DNA of 43,808 nt. It comes from an uncultured Porphyromonadaceae bacterium. GTDB lineage: Bacteria; Bacteroidota; Bacteroidia; Bacteroidales; Muribaculaceae. The notes below the pieces were generated by a model that saw only the letters and a program-made list of their open reading frames with translations, ran no database searches and was not told the origin of the DNA. Within the stretch, counting starts at the first letter, position 1; the number at the start of each line of letters is the position of its first letter. Position numbers and translations under genes: made by a program. Below are positions 1 through 8,022 of the stretch, piece by piece. The stretch is from the NCBI GenBank assembly GCA_947175495.1, contig CAMWNB010000016.1, positions 1 through 43,808 of the forward strand, in the 5' to 3' direction.

Positions 1-251
1 ACCAATCATTAGCCACAGGTGAGCAGGGCGCGGAGCGCACGCGCAGCCTGTGGATTGCAGCGATAAAAAAAGAAAGGACCGCGTAGCGGTCCTACAATCC
101 CTTGCGGCGGGGGCAATGTGTGTGTGCGATGTAGGACCGCTCTGCGGCCCTTCCCCGATTAATGCCGACAACCACAGGCTGCGCAGCCGCCTTGCGGCGT
201 CTTGCTCACCTGTGGCTAATGGTTGGTATGGCCGCTCTGCGGCCTTTGCCC
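1..251. repeat. Palindromic intergenic element, copy A
   Basis: First of two near-identical copies of an element of about 250 bp (the other is 328-580). It is a nested palindrome. The outer arms 1-25 and 203-227 are inverted repeats with one mismatch (core AGCCACAGGTGAGCA). Inner arms 41-53 and 172-184 (GCGCAGCCTGTGG and its complement) match perfectly, and 86-95 pairs with 131-140. A small hairpin GGACCGC-GTA-GCGGTCC lies at 76-92. There is no credible reading frame, transposase or obvious target-site duplication. It could be a REP/MITE-like element or a structured RNA; the class is unknown to me. It may continue left of the window. Confidence 0.75.
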
Positions 252-327
252 CTTGGGCGCCGGCGTGGTTAGCGTTGGCAGTTGCGTGGGTGGCCACGGG
301 GATGGCGGGCGGCCGCGTGGCGGCCGT
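252..327. other. Spacer between element copies
   Basis: GC-rich spacer of 76 bp between the two palindromic copies, with no gene. Its right end (311-327) carries GGCCGC...GCGGCC plus the first bases of the inverted copy of the sequence at 553-572, so the palindromic arm of copy B actually begins inside this spacer. Confidence 0.6.
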
Positions 328-580
328 ACCAATCAATAGCCACAGGTGAGCAGGGCGCGGAGCGCACGCGCAGCCTGTGGTTTGCAGCGACAAAAGAAGA
401 AAGGGCCGCGTAGCGGTCCTACAATCCCCCTTGTGTGTGGCAATGTGTGCGCGCGATGTAGGACCGCTCTGCGGCCCTTTCCCCGATTAATTCCGACAAC
501 CACAGGCTGCGCAGCCGCCTTGCGGCGTCTTGCTCACCTGTGGCTAATGGTTGGTATGGCCGCTCTGCGGCCTTTGCCCA
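328..580. repeat. Palindromic intergenic element, copy B
   Basis: Second copy of the element at 1-251, differing at scattered positions and by small indels in the middle. Outer arms 328-352 and 531-555 are inverted repeats with two mismatches. Including the flanking GC hairpins, the arms extend to 311-352 and 531-572, about 36 of 42 positions complementary. The AT-richer inner stretch with an A/G run and the hairpin around GCGTAGCGG is conserved between copies. Conservation of the stems while the centre varies suggests that structure rather than protein coding is kept; that is inference. Confidence 0.75.
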
Positions 581-654
581 TTGGGCGTCGGATGCGTGGA
601 TGGCGGATGGAGGCGAGGCCGCTGAGCGGCCTTTGCCCATTGGGTGTCGGATGC
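558..654. repeat. Direct repeats with GGCCGC hairpins
   Basis: Two direct copies about 59 bp apart (558-595 and 617-654) of a GC hairpin followed by CTTTGCCCATTGGG and GTCGGATGC. The second hairpin is GGCCGC-TGA-GCGGCC (617-631). The first, at 558-572, overlaps the end of palindromic element copy B. They look like a degenerate extension of the same repeat family. Confidence 0.6.
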
Positions 655-660
655 AGCTTT

Positions 661-697
661 GTCCGTCCGTGTCCGTCCGTGTCCGTCCGTGTCCGTC
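661..697. repeat. 10-bp tandem repeat GTCCGTCCGT
   Basis: Three perfect units of GTCCGTCCGT (661-690) followed by a partial unit (GTCCGTC, 691-697). The unit is itself a 4+4+2 pattern. It lies 3' of the antiporter gene, in opposite sense to the GGAC/AGAC-type array at 731-833. No coding function is seen. Confidence 0.8.
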
Positions 698-730
698 TTG
701 TCTGCGAGAGGCCCTCCCGCGGACACGACA

Positions 731-833
731 GACAGCCGCAGACACTCTCAGACACTCTCAGACACCCGCAGACAGCCGCGGACAGCCTCAGACACCCTCA
801 GACAGCCTCAGACAGCCGCGGACAGCCGCGGAC
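731..833. repeat. 10-bp tandem array, ten units
   Basis: Ten consecutive 10-bp units of the form GACAGCCGCA/GACACTCTCA (731-830) plus a partial GAC, directly downstream of the stop codon of the minus-strand antiporter at 843. Units vary mainly at positions 5-10, while GACA at the start is invariant. A 10-bp unit does not preserve reading frame, so this is a non-coding minisatellite. It is too short and spacer-free to be CRISPR. On the transcribed strand the units read as GTC-rich repeats that could fold with the array at 661-697. Confidence 0.8.
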
Positions 834-842
834 GCGCGGGGC

Positions 843-3050
843 TCACATGCGGGCCCGGACGCCGAGGGTGAGGACTTTGGTGCGGTCGCCGACGAGCCAC
901 ACGATGTCGCCTTCGGCAAAGACGAGGTCGGGGTCGGAATCGATGAAGTCGTCGCCGCGGTGCACGGCCACCACCACGGCGTCGTAGCTGTCGCGCAGCG
1001 CAGCGCTTCGGGGTGTCTTTCCCAGCAGAGGTGAGTCGGCGCCGAGAATCACCGAGGTCAGCCTCACGTCGGCAGCCTTCACGCCTGCGTCGGGCTCGCG
1101 CTCGGCCTCGATGGCCGGCAGCACGGCGCGCAGCTGCTCGTCGTTGCCTATGATGCCGAGCACGTCGCCGGGGAAGATGCGCGTGCGGCCGTTGGGGATG
1201 GGGATGACGCGCTGGTCGCGCTGGATGCTCACCACGTTCACTCCGAAGCGGCGGCGCAGGTCGCTGTCCATGAGGCGTTCGCCCACGAAGTCGCAGCCCG
1301 CGCCCACGGTCATGAACGCCTGGTGCAGGTCGTTGACCACGGTGTTGTTGGCGCCGCTGCGCCGCAGCTCGCGCTCGTTGAGGTTGTCGCGGAATTTGGT
1401 TTCCATGCGGTCGAGGCGCGCCCGCAGGCGGCGCGAGAGCACGAACACGACCACGAGCACCACCACGGCCACCAGGGCCACCATGGCGCGCGAGGAGAAG
1501 CTGATGCTCACGGCGTAGGCCGCCATGCCCAGGGCGAGCACCGCGCGGAAGATGCTCAGCACTATCACGGGCACACGCGCCGAGCCGGCGTCGATGCCTT
1601 CGGGACAGCGCACCGGCACGGCCAGAGCGAAGAGGAAGGGGGCCATGCAGCAGAGGGTGGCGACGGCGGTGAGCGTCGGGCCCCAGCCCGGCAGCAGGCC
1701 CGCCAGGAAGGGCAGCAGATAGCTGCGGCACACTGTCAGGATGGCGATGAGCACTATCGCGTAGGCCACCGTGCCGGGAGCGTAGCGGCGCAGCATGCGG
1801 GCCCACACGCCCGGCGTGGCCTGCTCCCTGGCGGCGTCGGAGCGGTAGCGGCGGATGAGGAAGTCGAGGCGCGGGGGCAGGCGGCGCTCCACGGCCTCGT
1901 AGGCCGGCGTGGCCATCTTTATGAAGTAGGGGGTGGTGAAGGTGGTGATCACCGACACGGCCACCACTATGGGATATAGGCTCGGCTCGAGCACGCCGAG
2001 GCTCATGCCCAGCGTGGCTATGATGAAGGCGAATTCGCCTATCTGAGTCAGTGAGAAACCGCTCTGCATGGCCACGCGCAGCGACTGCCCCGTCACGAGC
2101 ATGCCGGACGTGCCGAACACTATCATGCCCGCGACCACCACGGCCGACAGGATGAGAACCGAAGGCCAGTAGTCGGAGAGGACGGCCGGCTGCACCATCA
2201 TGCCCACGGAGATGAAGAACACGGCGCCGAAGAGGTCCCGGACGGGAGCCACCACATGCTCGATGCGCTCGGCATAGCTGGTGCCGGCCAGGATGCTGCC
2301 CATGACGAATGCCCCGAGGGCCATCGAGAAGCCGCAATAGACGCTGAACACCGACATGCCGAGGCACAGACCCATCGACACCACCAGCAGCGTCTCGCTG
2401 TTGAGGAAGCGGCGCCAGCGGTTGAGCAGCGACGGCAGCACGTACACGCCCACGAGAAACCATATCACGAGGAAGAACAGCAGCTTGCCGATGCTGAACA
2501 GCAGGTCGGCGCCCTCCACGGAGTTGTTCACGGCGATGGACGAGAGAATCACCATCATGACTACGGCGAAGAGGTCCTCGACGATGAGCACGGCGAGCAC
2601 CAGCGAGGCGAATTTCTGCTGGCGCAGGCCCATGTCGGTGAAGGCCTTGATGATGATGGTGGTGGACGACATCGACAGCATGCCTCCGAGGAAGAGGCCG
2701 TTGATGCTGTTCATGCCCATGAGGCGGCCGGCGGCGTAGCCGGCTCCCATCATGCCCGTGACGATGACGAGGGCGGTGACCACGGCCGAGCCGCCGGCGC
2801 TCATGAGCTTGCGGAAGCTGAACTCAAGGCCCAGCGAGAACAGCAGCACCACGATGCCTATCTGCGCCCAGAAGTCGATGTTGGCCTCGGTGGTCACCGA
2901 GGGCAGATACTCGAAGTGGGGACTGGCCAGGAAGCCGGCCACGATGTAGCCGAGCACCACGGGCTGCTTTATCCACTTGAAAAGGACGGTCACGCCCGCA
3001 CCCAGCAGCAGGATGAAGGCGAGGTCGGTGATGAGCCCCTCGACGTTCAT
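843..3050 (-). CDS. CPA2-family cation/proton antiporter with TrkA-C domains
   Basis: A 735-aa inner-membrane protein predicted to exchange K+ or Na+ for H+. Residues 1 to about 400 form the Na+/H+ exchanger fold with many hydrophobic helices. The acidic pair E158-D159 in LIVEDLFAVVM sits where CPA2 antiporters keep the ion-binding carboxylates. About four more membrane segments follow (430-555), then a cytosolic tail with two TrkA-C-like modules (about 610-660 and 665-735; PGDVLGIIGN and EGDIVWLVGDR are typical). TrkA-C modules usually bind nucleotides or ions and gate the transporter, so ligand control is likely. It starts inside the stop of the upstream Tricorn-like gene (ATGA overlap), implying translational coupling. 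Its 3' side runs into the 10-bp repeat array. KefB/KefC-like is the closest description; ion specificity cannot be read from sequence. Confidence 0.88.
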   Translation of the reverse strand: MNVEGLITDLAFILLLGAGVTVLFKWIKQPVVLGYIVAGFLASPHFEYLPSVTTEANIDFWAQIGIVVLLFSLGLEFSFRKLMSAGGSAVVTALVIVTGMMGAGYAAGRLMGMNSINGLFLGGMLSMSSTTIIIKAFTDMGLRQQKFASLVLAVLIVEDLFAVVMMVILSSIAVNNSVEGADLLFSIGKLLFFLVIWFLVGVYVLPSLLNRWRRFLNSETLLVVSMGLCLGMSVFSVYCGFSMALGAFVMGSILAGTSYAERIEHVVAPVRDLFGAVFFISVGMMVQPAVLSDYWPSVLILSAVVVAGMIVFGTSGMLVTGQSLRVAMQSGFSLTQIGEFAFIIATLGMSLGVLEPSLYPIVVAVSVITTFTTPYFIKMATPAYEAVERRLPPRLDFLIRRYRSDAAREQATPGVWARMLRRYAPGTVAYAIVLIAILTVCRSYLLPFLAGLLPGWGPTLTAVATLCCMAPFLFALAVPVRCPEGIDAGSARVPVIVLSIFRAVLALGMAAYAVSISFSSRAMVALVAVVVLVVVFVLSRRLRARLDRMETKFRDNLNERELRRSGANNTVVNDLHQAFMTVGAGCDFVGERLMDSDLRRRFGVNVVSIQRDQRVIPIPNGRTRIFPGDVLGIIGNDEQLRAVLPAIEAEREPDAGVKAADVRLTSVILGADSPLLGKTPRSAALRDSYDAVVVAVHRGDDFIDSDPDLVFAEGDIVWLVGDRTKVLTLGVRARM

Positions 3051-6000
3051 CGGGCGGCGTCGATTTCGCGGAGCAGCTCCTCGACGGCCGTGCGCAGCTG
3101 GTCGTCGCGTCCGGCGGCGATGCCTTCGGGGGTGTTGTACACGGCCACGTCGGGCTCAAGCTCCTGGTTCTCGAGCACGGAGCCGTCGGCCAGGCGGTAG
3201 CCTATGACGGGGATGCCGAACACCATCGTGGGGTCCTGCATGCGCACCCAGTTGACCGACGTCATGGTGCCGGCCACGGGGGCGCCCACGAGGCGGCCGA
3301 TGCCGCGGTGCCTGTAGACCCAGGGCGTGCCGTGGGCGTTGCTGTAGCAGGCCTCGCTCATGAGCATGATGCTGGGCTTGTTCCAGCGGCGCGAGGGCAT
3401 GTCGCAGGTGGCGGTGCCGCGGATTTCCTGGGTGAGGTACTTCTCGCCGCTGAGCAGCACTTCGACGTCCTCGTGCAGGCGGCCGCCGCCGTTCCAGCGG
3501 ATGTCGACTACGACGCCCTCGCGGTCGTTGTAGCGGCCGAGCAGGTCGCTGTACACGCGTCGGAAGCTGTCGTCGTCCATCGAGGCGATGTGCACATAGC
3601 CCAGACGGCCGCCGGAGAGGCTGTCGACCTCGGCGCGGCGTGCGTCGACCCAGCGCTCGTAGAGCAGGCCGGAGAAGGCGCCGGCGCTCACGGGAAGCAC
3701 CACTTCCTCCACCTCGGCGCCGTCCGTGCCGCGGAAGGCCACGAGGGTCTTTCGGCCGGCGATGTCGGCGAGCAGTTCGGCGTAGTCAGTGTCGTGGGTG
3801 AGAGGCTTGCCGTTGATGGCGGTGATGACGGCGCCTGCCGCCATCCGCGAGGACGCCTTGTCGAAGGGGCCGCCCTTGACCACCTCTTCCACGCGCAGGC
3901 CCGGCTCGGTGAAGCTGTAGTCGTAGATGAGGCCGAGCGACGCTGTGCGGTCGGCGCCGCGTGCGGCGGGTGCGGAGTAGCGGCCGCCGGTGTGGCTCAC
4001 GTTGAGCTCGCCCAGCCACTCGCTGAGCAGTTCGGCGAAGTCGTAGTTGTTGGCGATGTGGGGCATGAACTTGCGGTAGGCCTCGGTCATGGCCGGCCAG
4101 TCCACGCCGTGCATGTCGGCGGTGTAGAAACGCTCGGCCTCCTCGCGTGCCACATAGTCGAACATGTAGTCGCGCTCGGCGTTGTGGTCGAGGTTCATGC
4201 GCGCCTCGTAGGCCACGGGGGTGATTTTGGCGCCCTTGGGCTCGAACTTGCGGATGGTGGAGCCGACAAGGAACATGGTCTTGCCGTCGGGCGTGGCGTC
4301 GAACGATGCGCCTCCGCTCACCTTCTTGACCATCTCCATCGAGCCGTCCTCGTCGCGCAGGGCTATCTTCCAGAGGTAGGCGCCGTCGTCGGCGCGAGTG
4401 GTGTAGTAGAGGGTCTCTCCGTCGGAGGTGATGATGGCGTCGACGAGGTCGGCCGACATGGGCGTCAGGCGCACCACGCGCTTGTCGATGCCGTCGGGTT
4501 CCACGGTTATGGGCTTGACTTCGTGGCTCTTTTCCTCGTCTTTCCCGGCGTCCTTCTTGCCTTTCGCGGCGCCGGCGGCGTCTTTCCCCGCCGCGGGCTT
4601 GGCTTTCTTGTCGAGTTCCTTGCGCAGGGCGTAGTCCTCTTCGCTGAGCAGGAAGCGGTCGTAGGAGTCCTGGTTGAGGAACACGAGCATCACGTCGTAC
4701 TGCGAGCCCCACGAGGCGTGGTTGCGCATGCCGTAGCGCTCGCTGCCGAAGAGGATGGCGTTGCCGTCGAGCGTCCAGCGGATGGTCTCGTCGAAGTAGC
4801 CGCTGTTGGTGAGGTTGACCATGGTGCCGTCGGCCACGTTGACGATGCACACGTCGGAGTACGGCTCGTGGCGGCGGGGCACGGCGTCGAGGGCTATCCA
4901 GCGCGAGTCGGGGCTCCACCGGTAGTTGAAACCGCCGCTGCGCTGCGGCGTGGAGGTGCCGTCGGTGAGCTCGCGCACGGCGCCTGTGGCCACGTCCATG
5001 ACGGCCAGGCGGGTGCGGTCGAGCACGAAGGCCAGCTTCTTGCCGTCGGGCGAGTACTGCGGGTTGTAGCGCTCATGTCCGTCGTCGGGGAAGAGGGCCT
5101 TTTCGGTGAAGGAGGTGGCGTTGGCAAAATTGCCGTCGGCGTCGGGGCGTGCCATCTCGGCGGTGTAGATGTTGGTGCGGCCGTTGCGCTCGGAGGTGTA
5201 GACGAGCTTCTTGCCGTCGGGGCTCCACTGCACGGCGCGCTCGGCGGCGGGGGTGGAGGTGACGCGGGCTGTGGTCGCGTACTCCACGGATGTGACGTAC
5301 ACGTCGCCGCGCCAGACAAGGGCCATCATCTCGCCGTCGGGCGAAGGCGTGGCCTCGGATGCGCCGCGTGTGGCGGAGAGCTTCTCCACGTCGGGCAGCG
5401 ACTCGTCCACGAGGCTGATGGCCACCTTGGCAGGCTGCGCGCCCTCGCGCATGGTGTAGATCTCGCCGTCGTAGGTGAAGCAGAGGGTGCCGTCGGCTCC
5501 GGCCGAGAGGAAGCGCACGGGGTGGGTGGCGAAGGCGGTGACAGCCTTTGCGGAGCCGTCGTCGGCGAGGACGTAGACATTGCTCGAGCCGCCGTCGCGC
5601 TCGCTCAGGAAGTAGTTGCGGCCGGGGGCTGCGGCGGGGTTGGTGTCCTCGCCGCGGCGTGCCGTCAGGTTGGTGTGGCGGCCGGTGCGGGCGTCGTAGC
5701 GCCAGATGTCGCGGGTGACACCGCTGGTGTGGTGCTTGCGCCATTCGTCCTCAAAGCCTTTCACGTCCTGGTAGAGGAAGCTCTCGCCGCCGGGCTCCCA
5801 GCTGACGTAGCGCGCGGGAGTGGCCAGCACGCGCGTGGCGGCGCCGCCTTCGGCGGGCACGGCGTAGAGCTCGGTCATGCGGGCCGAGGGGAAGAGGGCG
5901 CTGGCGGCGGGGTCCTGTATGGCTGCCGAGAAAAGCACCTGCTTGCCGTCGGGGGTGAATGCCTCGGGGATTTCCGTGGCGGAGTTGTAGGTGAGGCGCC

Positions 6001-6301
6001 GGGGAGCGCCGCCCTTGGCGTCGACGATGTAGACGTCCATGTTGCCGTTGCGGTCGGTGGCGAAGGCTATCTGCGAGCCGTCGGGGCTCCACACGGGGTT
6101 GGCCTCGTAGCTCGGGGCCGAGGTGAGGCGCGTGGCGGTGCCGCCGGCCGCGGGCACGGTCCACACGTCGCCTTTGTAGCAGAACGCTATGGTGCTGCCG
6201 TCGGGCGATATCTTCACGTCGCGCAGCCACATCGGAGTGGTCGTCGCTGCAAACGCCGCCGCAGGGGCCGCGATTGCCAGGAGTGCAAGCAGTTTTTTCA
6301 T
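3047..6301 (-). CDS. Tricorn-like S41 peptidase with beta-propeller and PDZ
   Basis: A 1084-aa exported peptidase, close to the length of archaeal Tricorn. The start MKKLLALLAIAAPAAAFA is a signal peptide, so it acts in the periplasm. Residues about 20-520 hold repeated propeller blades (SPDGS, WSPDGSQIAF, WSPDGKKLVY). A charged Ala/Lys-rich linker near 570-600 and a second propeller region follow. A PDZ-like segment lies around 785-860 (AGAVITAINGKPL) and an S41 catalytic domain around 880-1065. The segment SEACYSNAHG places the probable nucleophile at S987. The family trims peptides threaded through the propellers. It is first in a two-gene unit with the antiporter (4-nt overlap), behind its own -7 box. 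The substrate is unknown. Confidence 0.9.
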   Translation of the reverse strand: MKKLLALLAIAAPAAAFAATTTPMWLRDVKISPDGSTIAFCYKGDVWTVPAAGGTATRLTSAPSYEANPVWSPDGSQIAFATDRNGNMDVYIVDAKGGAPRRLTYNSATEIPEAFTPDGKQVLFSAAIQDPAASALFPSARMTELYAVPAEGGAATRVLATPARYVSWEPGGESFLYQDVKGFEDEWRKHHTSGVTRDIWRYDARTGRHTNLTARRGEDTNPAAAPGRNYFLSERDGGSSNVYVLADDGSAKAVTAFATHPVRFLSAGADGTLCFTYDGEIYTMREGAQPAKVAISLVDESLPDVEKLSATRGASEATPSPDGEMMALVWRGDVYVTSVEYATTARVTSTPAAERAVQWSPDGKKLVYTSERNGRTNIYTAEMARPDADGNFANATSFTEKALFPDDGHERYNPQYSPDGKKLAFVLDRTRLAVMDVATGAVRELTDGTSTPQRSGGFNYRWSPDSRWIALDAVPRRHEPYSDVCIVNVADGTMVNLTNSGYFDETIRWTLDGNAILFGSERYGMRNHASWGSQYDVMLVFLNQDSYDRFLLSEEDYALRKELDKKAKPAAGKDAAGAAKGKKDAGKDEEKSHEVKPITVEPDGIDKRVVRLTPMSADLVDAIITSDGETLYYTTRADDGAYLWKIALRDEDGSMEMVKKVSGGASFDATPDGKTMFLVGSTIRKFEPKGAKITPVAYEARMNLDHNAERDYMFDYVAREEAERFYTADMHGVDWPAMTEAYRKFMPHIANNYDFAELLSEWLGELNVSHTGGRYSAPAARGADRTASLGLIYDYSFTEPGLRVEEVVKGGPFDKASSRMAAGAVITAINGKPLTHDTDYAELLADIAGRKTLVAFRGTDGAEVEEVVLPVSAGAFSGLLYERWVDARRAEVDSLSGGRLGYVHIASMDDDSFRRVYSDLLGRYNDREGVVVDIRWNGGGRLHEDVEVLLSGEKYLTQEIRGTATCDMPSRRWNKPSIMLMSEACYSNAHGTPWVYRHRGIGRLVGAPVAGTMTSVNWVRMQDPTMVFGIPVIGYRLADGSVLENQELEPDVAVYNTPEGIAAGRDDQLRTAVEELLREIDAAR

Positions 6302-6332
6302 ATGATGTGAGTGATTGATTTCAAATAACCTG

Positions 6333-6340
6333 CAAAGATA
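6333..6340 (-). promoter_or_regulatory. -7 box of the Tricorn-like gene
   Basis: On the minus strand this reads TATCTTTG, a match to the Bacteroidota -7 consensus TAnnTTTG. It predicts a leader of about 27-30 nt before the ATG at 6301. The -33 element is not clear. Confidence 0.6.
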
Positions 6341-6410
6341 GTAAAAAAAGCGAAAACGGCTGCACTTCCGCCCGCTTTTTGCCGCCCGCCGGTGTGAGCG
6401 GGAGGCTGAC

Positions 6411-6448
6411 TACAAAAATGTCCCGCTCCGGGGGTGGGGCGGGACATT
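6411..6448 (-). terminator. Intrinsic terminator after the GH5 pair
   Basis: Perfect 9-bp stem (ATGTCCCGC at 6418-6426 with GCGGGACAT at 6439-6447) and a 12-nt loop. On the minus strand it is followed by a short T run. It lies about 20 nt past the stop at 6468, so it should end the GH5 transcript before the Tricorn-like gene. Confidence 0.75.
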
Positions 6449-6467
6449 GTATGGCGCGGGGCGCGGA

Positions 6468-8015
6468 TTATTCGGGGGCGCCGTCGTACACGCTGTCGAG
6501 CGTGTAGGCGGGGTCGGTGGTGAAGAACGCCTTGACCATGGTCTCGACGGCGGTCTTGGCCTTGGGGGTGATGTAGTAGCCGGTGGTGTGGTTGAAGAAG
6601 CCGAAAGCTTCCTTGCCGGTGCCGGCCGAGCCGTTGTCCCACACGATTGCGGCGATGCCGCGGTCGGCGGCAGCCTTGAAGAGATACTCCGTGTAGTAGA
6701 GGCGGAAGGCCTCGGCACGGTCGGTGGAACGGGTGGTGGCGCCGCACTCGCCCAGGTAGACGCCTACGCCGTTGCTGACGTACTTGTCGGCGAGCTTGTC
6801 GAGGGTGCCGGTGATGTTGTCCTCGTCGCCCCAGCTTGCCTTCTTGGAGGGGTCGCCGGTGTGGCCCCATTCGGTGTAGGTGGCGTTGATGGCGAAGTCG
6901 GTGGGGTCGTAGAAGTGCACGGCCACGAGCAGGCGGTCGGCGGCAGCGTCGGCGGGCAGCACGAGGTTTTCGATGGTGAGCTCGGTGTTGGTGCAGTAGC
7001 CGGGCACGCCGAGGAAGCGGGTGGCGTTGTTGCCGCCGGTGGCGCGCACGGCGTCGACGAACGTCTGGTTCCACTCGTTGAGCGTGGCGTACTGCTTGCC
7101 GCCGTCGCGGCGGTTGTCGCCCCAGCCCCATCCGCCGTCGTGGATTTCGTTGAAGGACTCGAACATCAGATAGGAGCCTTCGGAGGCGAAGCGCTCGGCG
7201 ATCTGTGTCCACATGGCGGCGATCTGTGCCTTGACGGCGGTGTTCTTGGCCTCGTCGGCGGCAGCGCCCTTGATGTCGAGCCAGAAAGCCGAGTCGGCGC
7301 CGTCGTGGTGCATGTTGATGATGACGTAGAGGCCGGCTTTCTCGGCGTAGCCCACGACTTCGGCCAGGCGGTCGAGCCATGCGTCGTTGATTTTATAGTC
7401 GGGACCTTCGCCGAACTGGCCGAGCCAGGTGACGGGGATGCGCACCGTGCGGATGCCGGCGGCGGCGAGGGCGTCGAAGAGATCCTGCCTGGTGGCGGAG
7501 TTGCCCCATGCGGTCTCGGAGGACACGCCGTTGCTGTGGGAGTCGAACTGATTGCCGAGGTTCCAGCCCAGCGACATCAGGCGGGCCATCTCCACGGAGT
7601 TGTTGGCGTCCTGGCGCACCGGAGGCACGAAGCCTTGGCCTTCGCCTTCGGCCTGGCTGACGGTGGCGTCGGCGGTGAGCTCGCCGGAGGTGAAGGTGAT
7701 GGTGGTGGAGCGTGCGGCGCCGGTGTTGGCGGCGATGGTGAACACGAATGTGGCCACGTCGCCGGTGCGGTCCGACGATTTGCGCACGACCCATGCGTCG
7801 GCGGGGCGCGCCGTGGGCACACGGCCCGACTTCACGGTGACGGTGATTTCGCCGCCTTCGGCGCTGACGTCGGTGGCGGATACGGATTCTACGGAGATAT
7901 AGTTCTCTACGCCGTCGGTCGGCGCGGGGTCGGGGGTGTACTCGTCGTCGGAGCATGCCCAGAAGGCTGTGCAGGCGAAGAGAGCCAGAGCTGCTGTTTT
8001 GATGTGTTTGAACAT
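6468..8015 (-). CDS. GH5 glycoside hydrolase lipoprotein with BACON-like domain
   Basis: A 515-aa predicted cell-surface endo-glycanase (cellulase-like fold). I take the ATG at 8015 rather than one 36 nt upstream: it opens directly on the signal peptide MFKHIKTAALALFA with lipobox FWACS, and it lies 7 nt after the preceding gene instead of overlapping it. Residues about 35-125 look like a BACON module (VSAEGGEITVTVKSG...FTFTSG pattern). The GH5 barrel follows, with GWNLGNQFDS, RIPVTWL, HHDGAD, FNEIHDGG (acid/base E290), HFYDP and YLGECG (nucleophile E423). It is second in a two-gene unit with a paralogue that lacks the BACON-like module. The substrate (beta-glucan, xyloglucan or mannan) cannot be assigned. 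Confidence 0.88.
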   Translation of the reverse strand: MFKHIKTAALALFACTAFWACSDDEYTPDPAPTDGVENYISVESVSATDVSAEGGEITVTVKSGRVPTARPADAWVVRKSSDRTGDVATFVFTIAANTGAARSTTITFTSGELTADATVSQAEGEGQGFVPPVRQDANNSVEMARLMSLGWNLGNQFDSHSNGVSSETAWGNSATRQDLFDALAAAGIRTVRIPVTWLGQFGEGPDYKINDAWLDRLAEVVGYAEKAGLYVIINMHHDGADSAFWLDIKGAAADEAKNTAVKAQIAAMWTQIAERFASEGSYLMFESFNEIHDGGWGWGDNRRDGGKQYATLNEWNQTFVDAVRATGGNNATRFLGVPGYCTNTELTIENLVLPADAAADRLLVAVHFYDPTDFAINATYTEWGHTGDPSKKASWGDEDNITGTLDKLADKYVSNGVGVYLGECGATTRSTDRAEAFRLYYTEYLFKAAADRGIAAIVWDNGSAGTGKEAFGFFNHTTGYYITPKAKTAVETMVKAFFTTDPAYTLDSVYDGAPE

Positions 8016-8022
8016 AGTGTTT

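Noticed and set aside
661..833. CRISPR array
   Set aside because: Units are 10 bp with no spacers and no cas genes nearby; these are plain tandem repeats.
346..1034. Open frames in the repeat region (both strands)
   Set aside because: They translate the palindromes and 10-bp arrays in several overlapping frames, have no family similarity and cross into the antiporter gene.
3308..6310. Long plus-strand open frame opposite the Tricorn-like gene
   Set aside because: It is a GC-rich antisense shadow: the minus strand has a signal peptide, propeller repeats, PDZ and S41 motifs, whereas this frame gives only Ala/Gly/Val/His-rich low-complexity sequence.
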